Shown: positions 50,112 to 58,934, counted from the stretch's first letter. The stretch is 64,000 bases of DNA from Roseburia_C sp900315735 (GCA_052118425.1 JBQKHF010000005.1); one strand, 5' to 3'. The notes: generated from the letters alone by a model not told the origin. Translations and numbers: made by a program.

Positions 50112-51122
50112 TCATTGATTTACAAAATTTTTAATTTTATCGCGCTTATCGATGCCTAACTTTTCCAGGATTCCGGACACATAATGTTTAACGGTATTCA
50201 TTGACAATCCTAAATACTCTGCAATCTCCTGATTAGTCCAGTTCCGGCATGCCAGCATTGCAATGGAAAACTCCAATGGAGATAGGAGATTTGTCACTGC
50301 TTTTTGCATCTTTGGATTGTGAATTTTCATCCATCCACGACTGAATGCGATTACTTTACCTACCAACTGCTTATAAATTTCTGGTTCTTTTTTTCGAACA
50401 CAGACTTCTAATACTCCCTGTAACAATCCATGATACTCAATAAATGGCTCCCAAAATCTATCCGGTTTTGCCATTTCCCATGCAAAATTCATGGACTGAA
50501 TGGCTTCTTCCTGTTCTTTCAGATTAATTTGACACATCGCCTGCACACAGTTTAGATATATCATGGGTATCGGATATGTTTTATCTGCCATCAAAAAAGC
50601 TCCCTGAATAATGCCCTTCGCTTTGGTATATTCCTGTTTCAAATAAGTTTCATGGGCTAGAAGGCTGATTGCAAATAATCGCTGTCCAATTGGAAGATAT
50701 GGGATATACTGCAGAAGCGGCGGTACCTCCTTTTCAGGCGTAATGTGAAGAAAAATACTAATCACATAATAAGCAAACAAACAGGCCGCTTTTTGCTCCA
50801 TTGGTGCATTCTCCTGTGTCACCTGTGCCAGGCATCGCTGTATATCTTCTCTGGTCTGTTGTGCTGCGTTGGCATCTCCAATCGTCAGATTGGCAAAGGT
50901 ATAGAGCATATCTGCAGATATCCGAAGCATGATATCTTGATGTGACAAATATGCTTTCACAGTCTCTGCACACAGTTCCGCCTGTGCAGAAAAATAGTAA
51001 TATTCTGCTAATGCAATCTGTGCCAATTCTTTATCTTCTATCTTTTCAATTGCTTCCATAGCCTTTCCCAGCTCAAATGTACTTCCGACTAAAGGAAATA
51101 TGACTCTGTCTGATAATTTCAT
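50112..51122 (-). CDS. LuxR-type transcriptional regulator with helical sensor region
   Basis: 336 residues from the ATG at 51122 (AAAGGA site, which overlaps an earlier in-frame ATG). The first ~265 residues are helical repeats of TPR/MalT-like type (ALAEYYYFSAQAELCAET and LLAHETYLKQEYTKAKGII). The last 65 form a LuxR helix-turn-helix: FSIAMLACRNWTNQEIAEYL, then MNTVKHYVSGILEKLGI. No receiver domain, so it is not a classical response regulator. The neighbouring surface-protein gene lies downstream on the same strand order but across a gap; a link is possible. Confidence 0.85.
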   Translation of the reverse strand: MKLSDRVIFPLVGSTFELGKAMEAIEKIEDKELAQIALAEYYYFSAQAELCAETVKAYLSHQDIMLRISADMLYTFANLTIGDANAAQQTREDIQRCLAQVTQENAPMEQKAACLFAYYVISIFLHITPEKEVPPLLQYIPYLPIGQRLFAISLLAHETYLKQEYTKAKGIIQGAFLMADKTYPIPMIYLNCVQAMCQINLKEQEEAIQSMNFAWEMAKPDRFWEPFIEYHGLLQGVLEVCVRKKEPEIYKQLVGKVIAFSRGWMKIHNPKMQKAVTNLLSPLEFSIAMLACRNWTNQEIAEYLGLSMNTVKHYVSGILEKLGIDKRDKIKNFVNQ

Positions 51123-51320
51123 CGTATCCGTTCCTTTCAACGAAAATGCTTTCTATCTCTATTTTTATCGTTTTGATTCTTCCGGATATCTTTAAGTATA
51201 TCATAAGTAGGGAGCACATAGCATATTTTTTCTTGCTAACAGCACCTTTGGCTATTATAGCACCAACATCTCTTAATAATACAGCGGTTCCATATTGGAG
51301 CCTTTTCGGCTGAACAAAAG
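51123..51320. other. Gap upstream of LuxR gene, no gene seen
   Basis: About 200 bp of A/T-rich sequence. I see no supported coding frame or RNA gene. It should hold the minus-strand promoter of the LuxR gene, but I cannot name one with confidence. Confidence 0.4.
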
Positions 51321-51376
51321 ATGCTCTCTACATAACGTTTCCTGTAAAATAATACAGTTTGTTACATAGAGAGCAT
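51321..51376 (-). terminator. Terminator of surface-protein gene
   Basis: ATGCTCTCTA (51321-51330) and TAGAGAGCAT (51367-51376) pair, with TGTAAC/GTTATG and CTGTA/TACAG inside; on the minus strand CTTTTG follows. Confidence 0.75.
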
Positions 51377-51391
51377 GTTTTATTCATTTAT

Positions 51392-52036
51392 TTACAAATG
51401 TTTCTTTTTACGATAGTATACTGAACCAGCAAAAATAATTTCTGATACAACCAGCCATGCTGCCCACACCCAAAGATTATTATAATCCCCAGTCTTCGGA
51501 GCTTTATTAGTTGTCTGTGTTGTATTATTTTGAGTCGTAGGCTGTGTATCTGAGTTTGTATCCGTACCTTGATTCTTATTGTCTGGATTCGGGTTTACAC
51601 TTGCCTGGATTGTAAACGTAGTATTTGCCGAGCCATCTGTCCACAATATTTCCAGGTTATGTGTTCCAGTAGAAAGTGTATTCAAGTAAGAGGATTTCAA
51701 AGTAACAACCGTTGAACCGGACTTCACATCATAATTCTCTTTTCCAATCAGAACACCATCTACTTTGATTCCAGTAAATTTAGAAAACTCGCCATTTCCC
51801 CGAATCGTAAGGCTATTACCACTCTGTAGAACATAGCTGCTTCCTGCGCCTTCTGTGATGCTATAGGAAGTCTGGGTTTCTTCTATTGGAATCTCTACTG
51901 CTGTTTTTGCGTAATTACAAACGGTACACTGTTCATGCTTAGAACCTTTTTCTGTAGCTGTAGCCGCCTTATCAATTATCCAGGTGAAGCTATGTTTGGA
52001 CTGATTCAATTTTTTGCCCATTCGCAGGTATTCCAA
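51392..52036 (-). CDS. C-terminal part of sortase-anchored surface protein (after frameshift)
   Basis: This frame continues the upstream surface-protein gene after a -1 shift. From MGKKLNQSKHSFTWIID onward it has a Cys-containing repeat (KHEQCTVCNYAKTAVEIP), an X2-like beta domain (YSITEGAGSSYVLQSG, then KVDGVLIGKENYDV and GTHNLEILWTDG), a Thr/Asn/Gln-rich spacer, and a cell-wall sorting signal APKTGD with a membrane segment and an RKKKHL tail. It has no ribosome binding site of its own, so it is made only if the frame is restored. See the slippery-site finding at 52010. Confidence 0.8.
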   Translation of the reverse strand: MEYLRMGKKLNQSKHSFTWIIDKAATATEKGSKHEQCTVCNYAKTAVEIPIEETQTSYSITEGAGSSYVLQSGNSLTIRGNGEFSKFTGIKVDGVLIGKENYDVKSGSTVVTLKSSYLNTLSTGTHNLEILWTDGSANTTFTIQASVNPNPDNKNQGTDTNSDTQPTTQNNTTQTTNKAPKTGDYNNLWVWAAWLVVSEIIFAGSVYYRKKKHL

Positions 52037-53487
52037 TGATTATTTGCATCTGAATGCCACCCGGAATGGTCTACCGTATGGTCTGCTAACTTTGCAATCA
52101 CAACATCCGCAGTCGCAATCATATTCGTTCCATTCGCATCACTGAAATAACCACCGCAGTTTGTACAAATCCAATATTTTATATTTCCCTCTGCCAGATG
52201 GGTTGCTTCTTTCTTATCAACCTTAGACAGCGTATGACCGCCAAGATAACTGCCGCAGATATTGGAAAGTAGAGATTTTGTATCCACTGCCATAATCTGG
52301 TTTGAACCAGGTGTTCCACTATCCTCACCCACACCATTGAGTGCCGGGTTCTTTTCATTATCAAAAGCGCAGCCTGCGGTGGTGCCATCATCATCATATC
52401 CGATGAATCCGCCCGGCGCAATCGATGGATGTGAACTTGTCACAGTGCCTGCCGTATTACTGTTCTGAATATTTCCACCTATATTTGTGCCACAAAAGCC
52501 ACCGGTTTTCGGTTTCCAGCCCGTAACCGTACTCGTTACATTACTATAGGAAACACTGTCACTGACTGTTCCTTTTTCCAGATATCCGATAAAACCACCG
52601 GTATTCCAGTCATTTGCTTCAACATCGCCGTAAGACGCACAATGATCTACTTCCATACTTTCGTCAACCATAAATATACATCCGGCAAAACCGCCGATTG
52701 ACCATCCTCCAGTCACATTGCCTTTTGCAGTACAGTTTTTGTAGGAGCCCTGGAAAATATTTCCAATGAATCCGCCGCTGGTGGACCTTCCTGTCACAGT
52801 AACATCTGCGGAACAATCCGAAACATGGGCGCGACTCGCTGTACCAATCAGCCCGCCGGCATACATCTTGGAATCTACCTGTCCAGTTCCCTGACAGTTT
52901 TCCACTCCAATAAAGGTAGCACTGGAACCACCCATTGTTGTTAGTTCGCCTACCAGCACTCCGGCACCGTAAATATCCGGACTGGCACTTGCATCTGTGC
53001 CATATCCGGCATAGATTGTGGCATTTTCAATACGAAAATTTTTCAGTACCGTTTCGTCAGATACAGCCACTACGACACCAAACAATCCTGCACAGACATT
53101 ATTTCCCCGTTCATCCACATATAAGCCCGTAATGACCTGGTTATTTCCATCGAAGTATCCCGAAAAAGATTTAGCACTCGCATTTCCATAGCCGATAGGA
53201 ACCCATCTTTTCCCGCTTAAATCAATCGGAGCCGTCAATTTAAAATACTCACCGGAATGCGTTTGCCCAGGTACTCCTGAATTCACTTCTGCCGCCAGTT
53301 TGGCAAGCTGCTCCGCCGTAGCAATCTGATATGGATCTGCCTTTGTACCGCTTCCGCCAGCAAAATCAGCTGCAGCGAAATCCGTCCATTTCTCTGTTGT
53401 AACATCCGCCCGGGCAGATGTCGGTGTCAGTGTAAATACCATACAGATTATCAGTATCAGACCTAGTAACTTTTTCCTTTTTTCCAT
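52006..53487 (-). CDS. GLUG-repeat surface protein, N-terminal part
   Basis: 493 residues from the ATG at 53487 (AAAGGAAG site). A signal peptide (KLLGLILIICMVFTLTPTSARA) is followed by a GTKADPYQIATAEQLAKLA segment and repeated GLUG-type motifs (GGLIGTASRA, GGFIGNIFQ, GGFAGCIFM, GGFIGYLEKG, GGFCGTNIGG, GGFIGYDDDG), a beta-helix-like adhesin domain. Near the end are Cys repeats (YWICTNCGGYFSDANGT and HWNTCEW). The frame stops at TGA 52006-52008 just where homologues read CECGKK. The product without the following part would lack the wall anchor and be secreted. Confidence 0.85.
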   Translation of the reverse strand: MEKRKKLLGLILIICMVFTLTPTSARADVTTEKWTDFAAADFAGGSGTKADPYQIATAEQLAKLAAEVNSGVPGQTHSGEYFKLTAPIDLSGKRWVPIGYGNASAKSFSGYFDGNNQVITGLYVDERGNNVCAGLFGVVVAVSDETVLKNFRIENATIYAGYGTDASASPDIYGAGVLVGELTTMGGSSATFIGVENCQGTGQVDSKMYAGGLIGTASRAHVSDCSADVTVTGRSTSGGFIGNIFQGSYKNCTAKGNVTGGWSIGGFAGCIFMVDESMEVDHCASYGDVEANDWNTGGFIGYLEKGTVSDSVSYSNVTSTVTGWKPKTGGFCGTNIGGNIQNSNTAGTVTSSHPSIAPGGFIGYDDDGTTAGCAFDNEKNPALNGVGEDSGTPGSNQIMAVDTKSLLSNICGSYLGGHTLSKVDKKEATHLAEGNIKYWICTNCGGYFSDANGTNMIATADVVIAKLADHTVDHSGWHSDANNHWNTCEWAKN

Positions 53488-53691
53488 AATTCTTCCTTTC
53501 CCTTTCATAAATTCCCGTAATCTTCAAACCGGCAAAATTAAGGCTTTCAGATGGCTGTTCTGCCCTTTTAGATATTCACAGGGTATTAGCCGGATTGTGT
53601 GTATTATTTTTTATAGTTATAAAATGAAACTGCCATCTCTTAACTTCTATTTTACCAATTTCAACTTTTTTTAACATGCCCGTTTGAACGC

Positions 53692-53770
53692 AAAAAAGTG
53701 CCTGTTTCTATATTATGTCATTTATATGTACGGTAAACGTTACACAATAACATATACAAAAACAGGCATT
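53692..53770 (-). terminator. Long-stem terminator of the acidic protein gene
   Basis: On the minus strand TGCCTGTTTTTGTATATGTTA pairs imperfectly (about 20 of 23) with the TAATATAGAAACAGGCA end, followed by CTTTTTTG. The loop holds the palindrome-like GTAACGTTTACCG. The rest of 53509-53690 shows no gene. Confidence 0.65.
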
Positions 53771-53806
53771 AAAAATCCTTAAGCTAACAATTTTACTGTA
53801 TTTAAT

Positions 53807-54700
53807 CTATAATTCCGGAATCGGAAATAGTTCTTCCGGAGTACCAAAGTGGGCACCCAGAGGGTTCATATATTTTGTCCACTGAATCTTCGTCTCGTCA
53901 ATGTACATATTTTCCTCATCACCAATGCCATAGTTTGGAATGCCGTTATTGGTGCCCTCTAAGAAGTTCTTAAAAGCATCTACATCAAGGTCACCGTTCA
54001 GATAATCCATCCAGAAATTGTCATGGGCTGCAAATAAAAGATTGTCTATCCGTGGAGAAGCCCAGCCTAAGAAATCACGGGCAGCCTCATACTGGGAAAC
54101 GTCTTCAAATTCAATTTCCCATTCGTAAGTATCAGACCCGTTTTTGATGCAGCGGATACCTTTTTCATCCATGGCAACCATATAAAATACATCTTCCGCA
54201 TCTTCGTCAGATTCATTTTTGGCATCTGTCGGAAACTGAACCTTAAGGGTATCGGACAAAAGCATATCGATAAGAGGCTGGGCAGGTGTATCATTTACAA
54301 TGCTTTTCTTTGCTGTCTCTGCCATTTCCCTATCCTTAGCTTCTTCTTCATCCTCAATAGCTTCCTGTAAAGCTTCTTCCGCTTTATCAAAGGAATCTAA
54401 CAGCTTGTCCCATTCCTTAATGCTGAAAGACTGACCGCCGATTTGAAAGCTCTCTTCGGTTTCACCATTTTTAATTTTGTTATAAATATTTTCTTTCCAT
54501 TTTGCAATTTCTTCAGCCGGATTTACCGTAGCTTCAGAATCCTCATCCTCAGCCATTTCAGAAAGCTTTTCCTGCACAAGCTGCTGAAAATGAGTCAGCC
54601 ATTCGTTATCCTCAGTATTGTTATCGTTATCTGAGTCAGTGGACAGAAAACCGAGGTAGTCCATTGGGGAGTTGTTGTTCCATATTGAGTTAATTGCCAT
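53807..54700 (-). CDS. Acidic protein of unknown function
   Basis: 297 residues, strongly acidic (runs such as EAIEDEEEAKDREMAE), no signal peptide or membrane segment. Residues ~20-130 are helical and contain ESFQIGGQSFSIKEWDKLL, a segment I have seen in several uncharacterised Lachnospiraceae proteins. The C-terminal half is more globular (AMDEKGIRCIKNG, FAAHDNFWMDYLNGDLD). A GGAGCTC-type site precedes the ATG. I do not recognise a family or function. It lies directly left of palindromic element D. Confidence 0.8.
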   Translation of the reverse strand: MAINSIWNNNSPMDYLGFLSTDSDNDNNTEDNEWLTHFQQLVQEKLSEMAEDEDSEATVNPAEEIAKWKENIYNKIKNGETEESFQIGGQSFSIKEWDKLLDSFDKAEEALQEAIEDEEEAKDREMAETAKKSIVNDTPAQPLIDMLLSDTLKVQFPTDAKNESDEDAEDVFYMVAMDEKGIRCIKNGSDTYEWEIEFEDVSQYEAARDFLGWASPRIDNLLFAAHDNFWMDYLNGDLDVDAFKNFLEGTNNGIPNYGIGDEENMYIDETKIQWTKYMNPLGAHFGTPEELFPIPEL

Positions 54701-54724
54701 AAGAGCTCCTTTCAGAAGTTGTTG

Positions 54725-55234
54725 TCTGGTGATTGCAAAAGCATATTTGTAACTTGTAAAGATTTCAGGGATTCAAAGTGTATTCTGGGTTTATCTGATG
54801 TAAAATGCCAGCAGTTCTTAGATGCATGTTTTTCTTGCTGTCAGGCTGTCTTTCCGTTGCTTTGACACAATCGCAGTACTGTCCGTCGGGTACGGATGCG
54901 GATAAAGCCTGCAAGGGGCACTAAGAATTTTGGCAGGATAATCTTTTGTCTGGCAACCGGCGCAAATTCACATCCGTGTTCATATGCGCCTCGCCGGCAC
55001 GTCCCTGTGCCGGCGTTGCCTGTTGCCGGACAAAATTCCAAGTGCCCCTAACAGTCCTTAAGATGCATCCGCACTTCGACGAACAGTCCTGTGATTTGTC
55101 AAACATTGGAAAGACCGGCTTAATAAACAAAAGAAAAACATGTATCTTAGAGCTGCGGTATTTTATGTCAAAACCCAGATACACTTTGAATATCCTGATA
55201 AATTTACAATCCATACATTTTTGCAATCACCAGA
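54725..55234. repeat. Large palindromic element D, 510 bp (core 54914-55049)
   Basis: The core has the shared ends (AGGGGCACTAAGAATTTT / AAAATTCC-AAGTGCCCCT), GGCAAC/GTTGCC, GGCGCA/TGCGCC and GCCGGCAC/GTGCCGGC helices. The arms extend ~190 bp on each side: TCTGGTGATTGCAAAA (54725-54740) pairs with TTTTGCAATCACCAGA (55219-55234), ATTCAAAGTGTAT with ATACACTTTGAAT, and TAGATGCATGTTTTTCTT with AAGAAAAACATGTATCTTA. It is the longest of four copies. No coding potential. Confidence 0.92.
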
Positions 55235-55335
55235 AAAAAATAAAGACACTTTATCTCAATCAATCCCTTGAAATAAAATGCCATCCATGTAATAACTATA
55301 TCGACCACTCGATTTAAATACATTAGAGGAAAATG

Positions 55336-55364
55336 TTGATTTCTTCAAAAAATGCAGGTAGGAT
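55336..55364 (+). promoter_or_regulatory. Sigma-A promoter of HAD gene
   Basis: TTGATT (55336-55341), 17 bp, TAGGAT (55359-55364), 31 bp before the ATG. Confidence 0.6.
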
Positions 55365-55394
55365 AGAAGAAAAGGAGTAGGAGGACGGGGCAGT

Positions 55395-56228
55395 ATGGGA
55401 AAAATCATTTTTCTGGATGTTGACGGAACCTTAGTGGATTATGAGAATCATTTGCCGGAATCTGCAGTTCTTGCAGTGCGAAAAGCAAGAGAAAATGGGC
55501 ATAGAGTGTATATCTGCACCGGAAGAAGTAAAGCAGAGGTCTATGAGAATATCTGGGAAATCGGACTGGATGGAATGATAGGCGGAAACGGAAGTTATGT
55601 GGAAGACCATGGACATGTGGTTATGCACCAGATGATTACGCCGGAGCAGTGCCGCCATATTGTGGACTGGTTAAAGGAGCGCGGACTGGAATTTTATCTG
55701 GAAAGTAATGCAGGACTGTTTGCAAGTGCCGGATTTGAAGAGGCAGGAGAACCTGTGATTCAGGAATATTCCAGACGGAAAGGCAAAGAGGGCGCAGATA
55801 AAATAAAGGTACGGGATGTATTCCCGGAAATGATTTTTGATGGAGAACTGTATCGGGATGATGTAAATAAAGTAAGCTTTATCTTAAATCAGTATCAGGA
55901 TTATAAAGATGCTATGATAGAATTTCCGGATTTGCAGGCTGGAACCTGGGGCGGAGCCGGTGAAATTGCATTGTTTGGAGATTTAGGCGTAAAAAATATT
56001 ACCAAAGGCAATGCCATTGCACATCTGTTAGAATATCTTCATGCCAATGTGGCAGATACCATAGCTTTTGGGGATGCCAAAGTGGATATTCCTATGTTAG
56101 AATACTGTGGCTATGGTGTTGCCATGGGAAGCGGCGGAGATGAGATAAAGACTATGGCAGATTATGTCACCGGAGATGTAGATAAGAATGGATTGTATGA
56201 TGCATTTGAAAAATTGGGGCTGCTATGA
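55395..56228 (+). CDS. Cof-type HAD hydrolase (sugar/coenzyme phosphatase)
   Basis: 277 residues. Motif I IIFLDVDGTLVD (Asp nucleophile near 8), motif II ICTGRSK, a C2B cap domain (~85-190), and motif IV IAFGDAKVDIPMLEYC. This is the IIB (Cof) branch of the haloacid dehalogenase family, which removes phosphate from sugars, flavins or other metabolites in the cytoplasm. It overlaps the following lipoprotein gene by 4 bp (ATGA). Confidence 0.92.
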   Translation: MGKIIFLDVDGTLVDYENHLPESAVLAVRKARENGHRVYICTGRSKAEVYENIWEIGLDGMIGGNGSYVEDHGHVVMHQMITPEQCRHIVDWLKERGLEFYLESNAGLFASAGFEEAGEPVIQEYSRRKGKEGADKIKVRDVFPEMIFDGELYRDDVNKVSFILNQYQDYKDAMIEFPDLQAGTWGGAGEIALFGDLGVKNITKGNAIAHLLEYLHANVADTIAFGDAKVDIPMLEYCGYGVAMGSGGDEIKTMADYVTGDVDKNGLYDAFEKLGLL

Positions 56229-57106
56229 AGAAAAATATTGGTATATTTTTAGTGATGTGTATCATGTTGACTGCGTGTAAAAATGATAAGTTTCCTTATG
56301 ATGATGAACTGGATGATTCGGAAAAGAATGAAATAAGTACAGAGTATGACTCGTTAATTGACAGAAAAATTGCCAATACAAAAGATGAAAAAATAAATAT
56401 CGGCTATGATGAAGCACTTTCTGAGTATGAAGGGTATCTTGATAATGTAAAATTATTTGAGGAAGACTATAAAAATCAGGATTACGATGGAGATGGAAAA
56501 ACAGATCGTATTTTCCAGTATTTCAGAAATGATAATAAGAAAGTATATACGATTTGCTTTGGAAATGGTGACCACCTTGAACTGGGAGCATTTGATGATA
56601 CATTTCTCGGTCTTGAAGTATGGGGAGCGGATATTACCGGAGACGGGAAAAATGAGATTGTCTTTTGTGGAGAGCATACAGGAAATACATGGATACAGAG
56701 TGGAAGTGAAATTGCAATCTGGAGAAAAGATGGCAGTGAGTACACAAGAATGAATCTGCCGGGAAAACAAACCGGAATACAATATTCTGCAGGATATGAT
56801 ATTTATATTGAAAAGACAGAACAGGAAGATATAATTTTAGTTACCTGTCCTGAATTGGGCTTGGAAGAGGAATATGTTCTGCCTGAAAATCAAAGAGAAG
56901 AATTTGATAGTTGTTATAAAGACTTAAAAGTTGGAGAAAGGATATTGAGTTCTTCAAAAGCATGGAAAATAGCAGTGGATGGAGATGATATATTTTTATA
57001 TGAAGCGTTTTTAGACAGACAGACTGCAGCAGTTAAGATAAAAATGCAATGGAAAGAAAATAAATTTGAAGTAATGAATACGGAAATTTTAGAAGAGTAT
57101 TTATAA
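56225..57106 (+). CDS. Lipoprotein with VCBS/FG-GAP-like repeats
   Basis: 293 residues. Short signal and lipobox IMLTAC. The mature part has two Asp-rich calcium-loop-like repeats, DYDGDGKTDRIFQY (near 85) and DITGDGKNEIVFCG (near 137), as in VCBS/FG-GAP beta-propeller modules. Function unknown. Its codon use is more A/T-rich than that of the HAD gene it overlaps, which could mean recent acquisition. It is translationally coupled to that gene. Confidence 0.82.
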   Translation: MKKNIGIFLVMCIMLTACKNDKFPYDDELDDSEKNEISTEYDSLIDRKIANTKDEKINIGYDEALSEYEGYLDNVKLFEEDYKNQDYDGDGKTDRIFQYFRNDNKKVYTICFGNGDHLELGAFDDTFLGLEVWGADITGDGKNEIVFCGEHTGNTWIQSGSEIAIWRKDGSEYTRMNLPGKQTGIQYSAGYDIYIEKTEQEDIILVTCPELGLEEEYVLPENQREEFDSCYKDLKVGERILSSSKAWKIAVDGDDIFLYEAFLDRQTAAVKIKMQWKENKFEVMNTEILEEYL

Positions 57107-57225
57107 TGCATAAACAATGGCTGAAATGCAATCGCACAGGGTTGTTTTCTCCTTGGTGTTTTTAGTTGCCCGCTTAGGGAAGCAGCAAGCAGATAAAATA
57201 AGTAAAGAAAGTTTAGGAGGACAAA

Positions 57226-58857
57226 ATGAGTAATAACGTAACAGAAAAGAAATGGTGGCAAAGTGCAGTAGTATATCAGATTTACCCAAAAAGTTTTCAG
57301 GACAGTAATGGAGATGGAGTCGGTGATTTAAGAGGAATTATGGAACGGCTGGAGTACCTTGGAAAGCTTGGTATTGATGCAATCTGGTTATCACCGGTCT
57401 GCAAATCCCCGCAGGCGGACAATGGCTATGACATTTCTGATTATCAGGATATTGACCCGATGTTCGGCAGTGTGGAAGATATGGAAGCTTTAATTAAAGA
57501 AGCAAAGAAATACAACATCCGCATCATTATGGATCTGGTTTTAAATCATACCTCCAATAAACACAGATGGTTTGAGGAAGCAAAGAAGAGTAAGGACAAC
57601 CCATATCATGATTACTATGTGTGGAGAGATGGGGAAGAAGGCGTAGAGCCAAACGATATGAAAGCCGTTTTCGGTGGAAGTGCATGGGAATGGGTACCGG
57701 AAATAAAGCAGTATTATTTCCATCAGTTTTTGCCGGAACAGCCGGATTTGAACTGGGAAAATCCGCAGGTGCGAAAAGAAATATATGACATGATTTTATG
57801 GTGGATGGAAAAAGGAGTTGGCGGCTTCCGACTGGACGTAATCGACCAGATTGCAAAAGAGCCGGATAAGAAAATTACCATTAACGGTCCAAGACTTCAT
57901 GAGTATTTCCGTGAAATGAGCAAAGAAACTTTCCAGAAGGGAGATTTGATTACCGTAGGAGAAGCCTGGGGTGCAGACCCGGAGCGGGCAAAGCTTTACA
58001 GTAATCCGGATGGAAGTGAATTTTCCATGGTATTCCAGTTTGAGCACATCGGGCTGGACCAGCAGGAAGGCAAGGATAAATGGGATCTGGCACCGCTGCC
58101 ATTCTTAAAGTTAAAACAGATTATGAACCGTTGGCAGACAGAGCTTTATAACTGTGGCTGGAACAGCCTTTTCTGGAACAACCACGATTTGCCGCGTATC
58201 GTATCCCGCTGGGGCAATGATAAGGAGTACCGGGTAGAGTCTGCAAAAATGCTGGCAATTTTATTACATGGAATGCAGGGAACTCCATATATTTTCGAGG
58301 GTGAAGAGCTGGGCATGACAAATGTCCGCTATAATATCGAGGATTACCGGGATGTTGAAATCCAGAATGTATACAAGGAGCGTATCGCAGCAGGCTATGA
58401 TAAGGAAGATGTTATGAATTCCATTTATGCCAAGGGACGTGATAATGCCAGAACACCAATGCAGTGGGATGATACAGAAAATGCCGGATTTACAACAGGC
58501 ACACCTTGGATAAAAGTAAATGACAACTATAAAACCATCAATGCCAAGAGCCAGGTAGATGACCCGGATTCCATTTTCAACTGCTACCGGAAGCTGGTAA
58601 GCTTTAGAAAAGAGTATCCTGTTTTGGTGGACGGCAGCTTCAAATTACTGTTAGCCGAGGATGAAAATATTTTTGCATATGAGCGTAAAAATGCGGATGA
58701 GACACTGCTTGTTGTCTGCAATTTCTACGGCAATACTGTGAAAATGCCTTTGACGGAAGAGACAGAGGATATGGAGCTTCTCATTTCCAACTATAAAGAG
58801 ACAGAGGATTCTTCCGTGCTTCGTCCGTATGAAGCAAGAATGTACTATAAAAAATAA
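57226..58857 (+). CDS. GH13 alpha-glucosidase / oligo-1,6-glucosidase
   Basis: 543 residues, normal length for GH13_31. Conserved regions: VVYQIYPKSFQDSNGDG, DLVLNHTSN (region I), GFRLDVIDQI (region II, nucleophile Asp), LITVGEAWG (region III, acid/base Glu), NNHDLPR (region IV). The Val after GFRLD-VI and the fold length suggest cleavage of alpha-1,6 or alpha-1,4 bonds in isomaltose or short dextrins. No signal peptide, so it acts inside the cell. GGAGG site 9 bp before the ATG. No sugar transporter is adjacent. Confidence 0.94.
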   Translation: MSNNVTEKKWWQSAVVYQIYPKSFQDSNGDGVGDLRGIMERLEYLGKLGIDAIWLSPVCKSPQADNGYDISDYQDIDPMFGSVEDMEALIKEAKKYNIRIIMDLVLNHTSNKHRWFEEAKKSKDNPYHDYYVWRDGEEGVEPNDMKAVFGGSAWEWVPEIKQYYFHQFLPEQPDLNWENPQVRKEIYDMILWWMEKGVGGFRLDVIDQIAKEPDKKITINGPRLHEYFREMSKETFQKGDLITVGEAWGADPERAKLYSNPDGSEFSMVFQFEHIGLDQQEGKDKWDLAPLPFLKLKQIMNRWQTELYNCGWNSLFWNNHDLPRIVSRWGNDKEYRVESAKMLAILLHGMQGTPYIFEGEELGMTNVRYNIEDYRDVEIQNVYKERIAAGYDKEDVMNSIYAKGRDNARTPMQWDDTENAGFTTGTPWIKVNDNYKTINAKSQVDDPDSIFNCYRKLVSFRKEYPVLVDGSFKLLLAEDENIFAYERKNADETLLVVCNFYGNTVKMPLTEETEDMELLISNYKETEDSSVLRPYEARMYYKK

Positions 58858-58891
58858 GAGATTTCCTATGGAAATAAATTCTTTGCATAAA

Positions 58892-58934
58892 TGTTGGAAA
58901 TCCAACAGTCAGTCACTCCGTTATCTACTATAAT
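58892..58934 (+). promoter_or_regulatory. Promoter of cupin gene with activator-like palindrome
   Basis: Perfect TATAAT at 58929-58934 without a good -35. The palindrome TGTTGGA-AA-TCCAACA (58892-58907) is centred near -41.5 from the expected start, the position used by Crp/Fnr-type class II activators. Confidence 0.5.

Noticed and set aside
53692..53770. Long imperfect palindrome as another member of the large element family
   Set aside because: It lacks the conserved core ends and inner hairpins and is followed by a T run on the minus strand, so a terminator explains it.
22137..55234. Palindromic elements as CRISPR arrays or tRNA-like genes
   Set aside because: Copies are 10 kb apart, not regularly spaced, and no cas genes or tRNA features are present.
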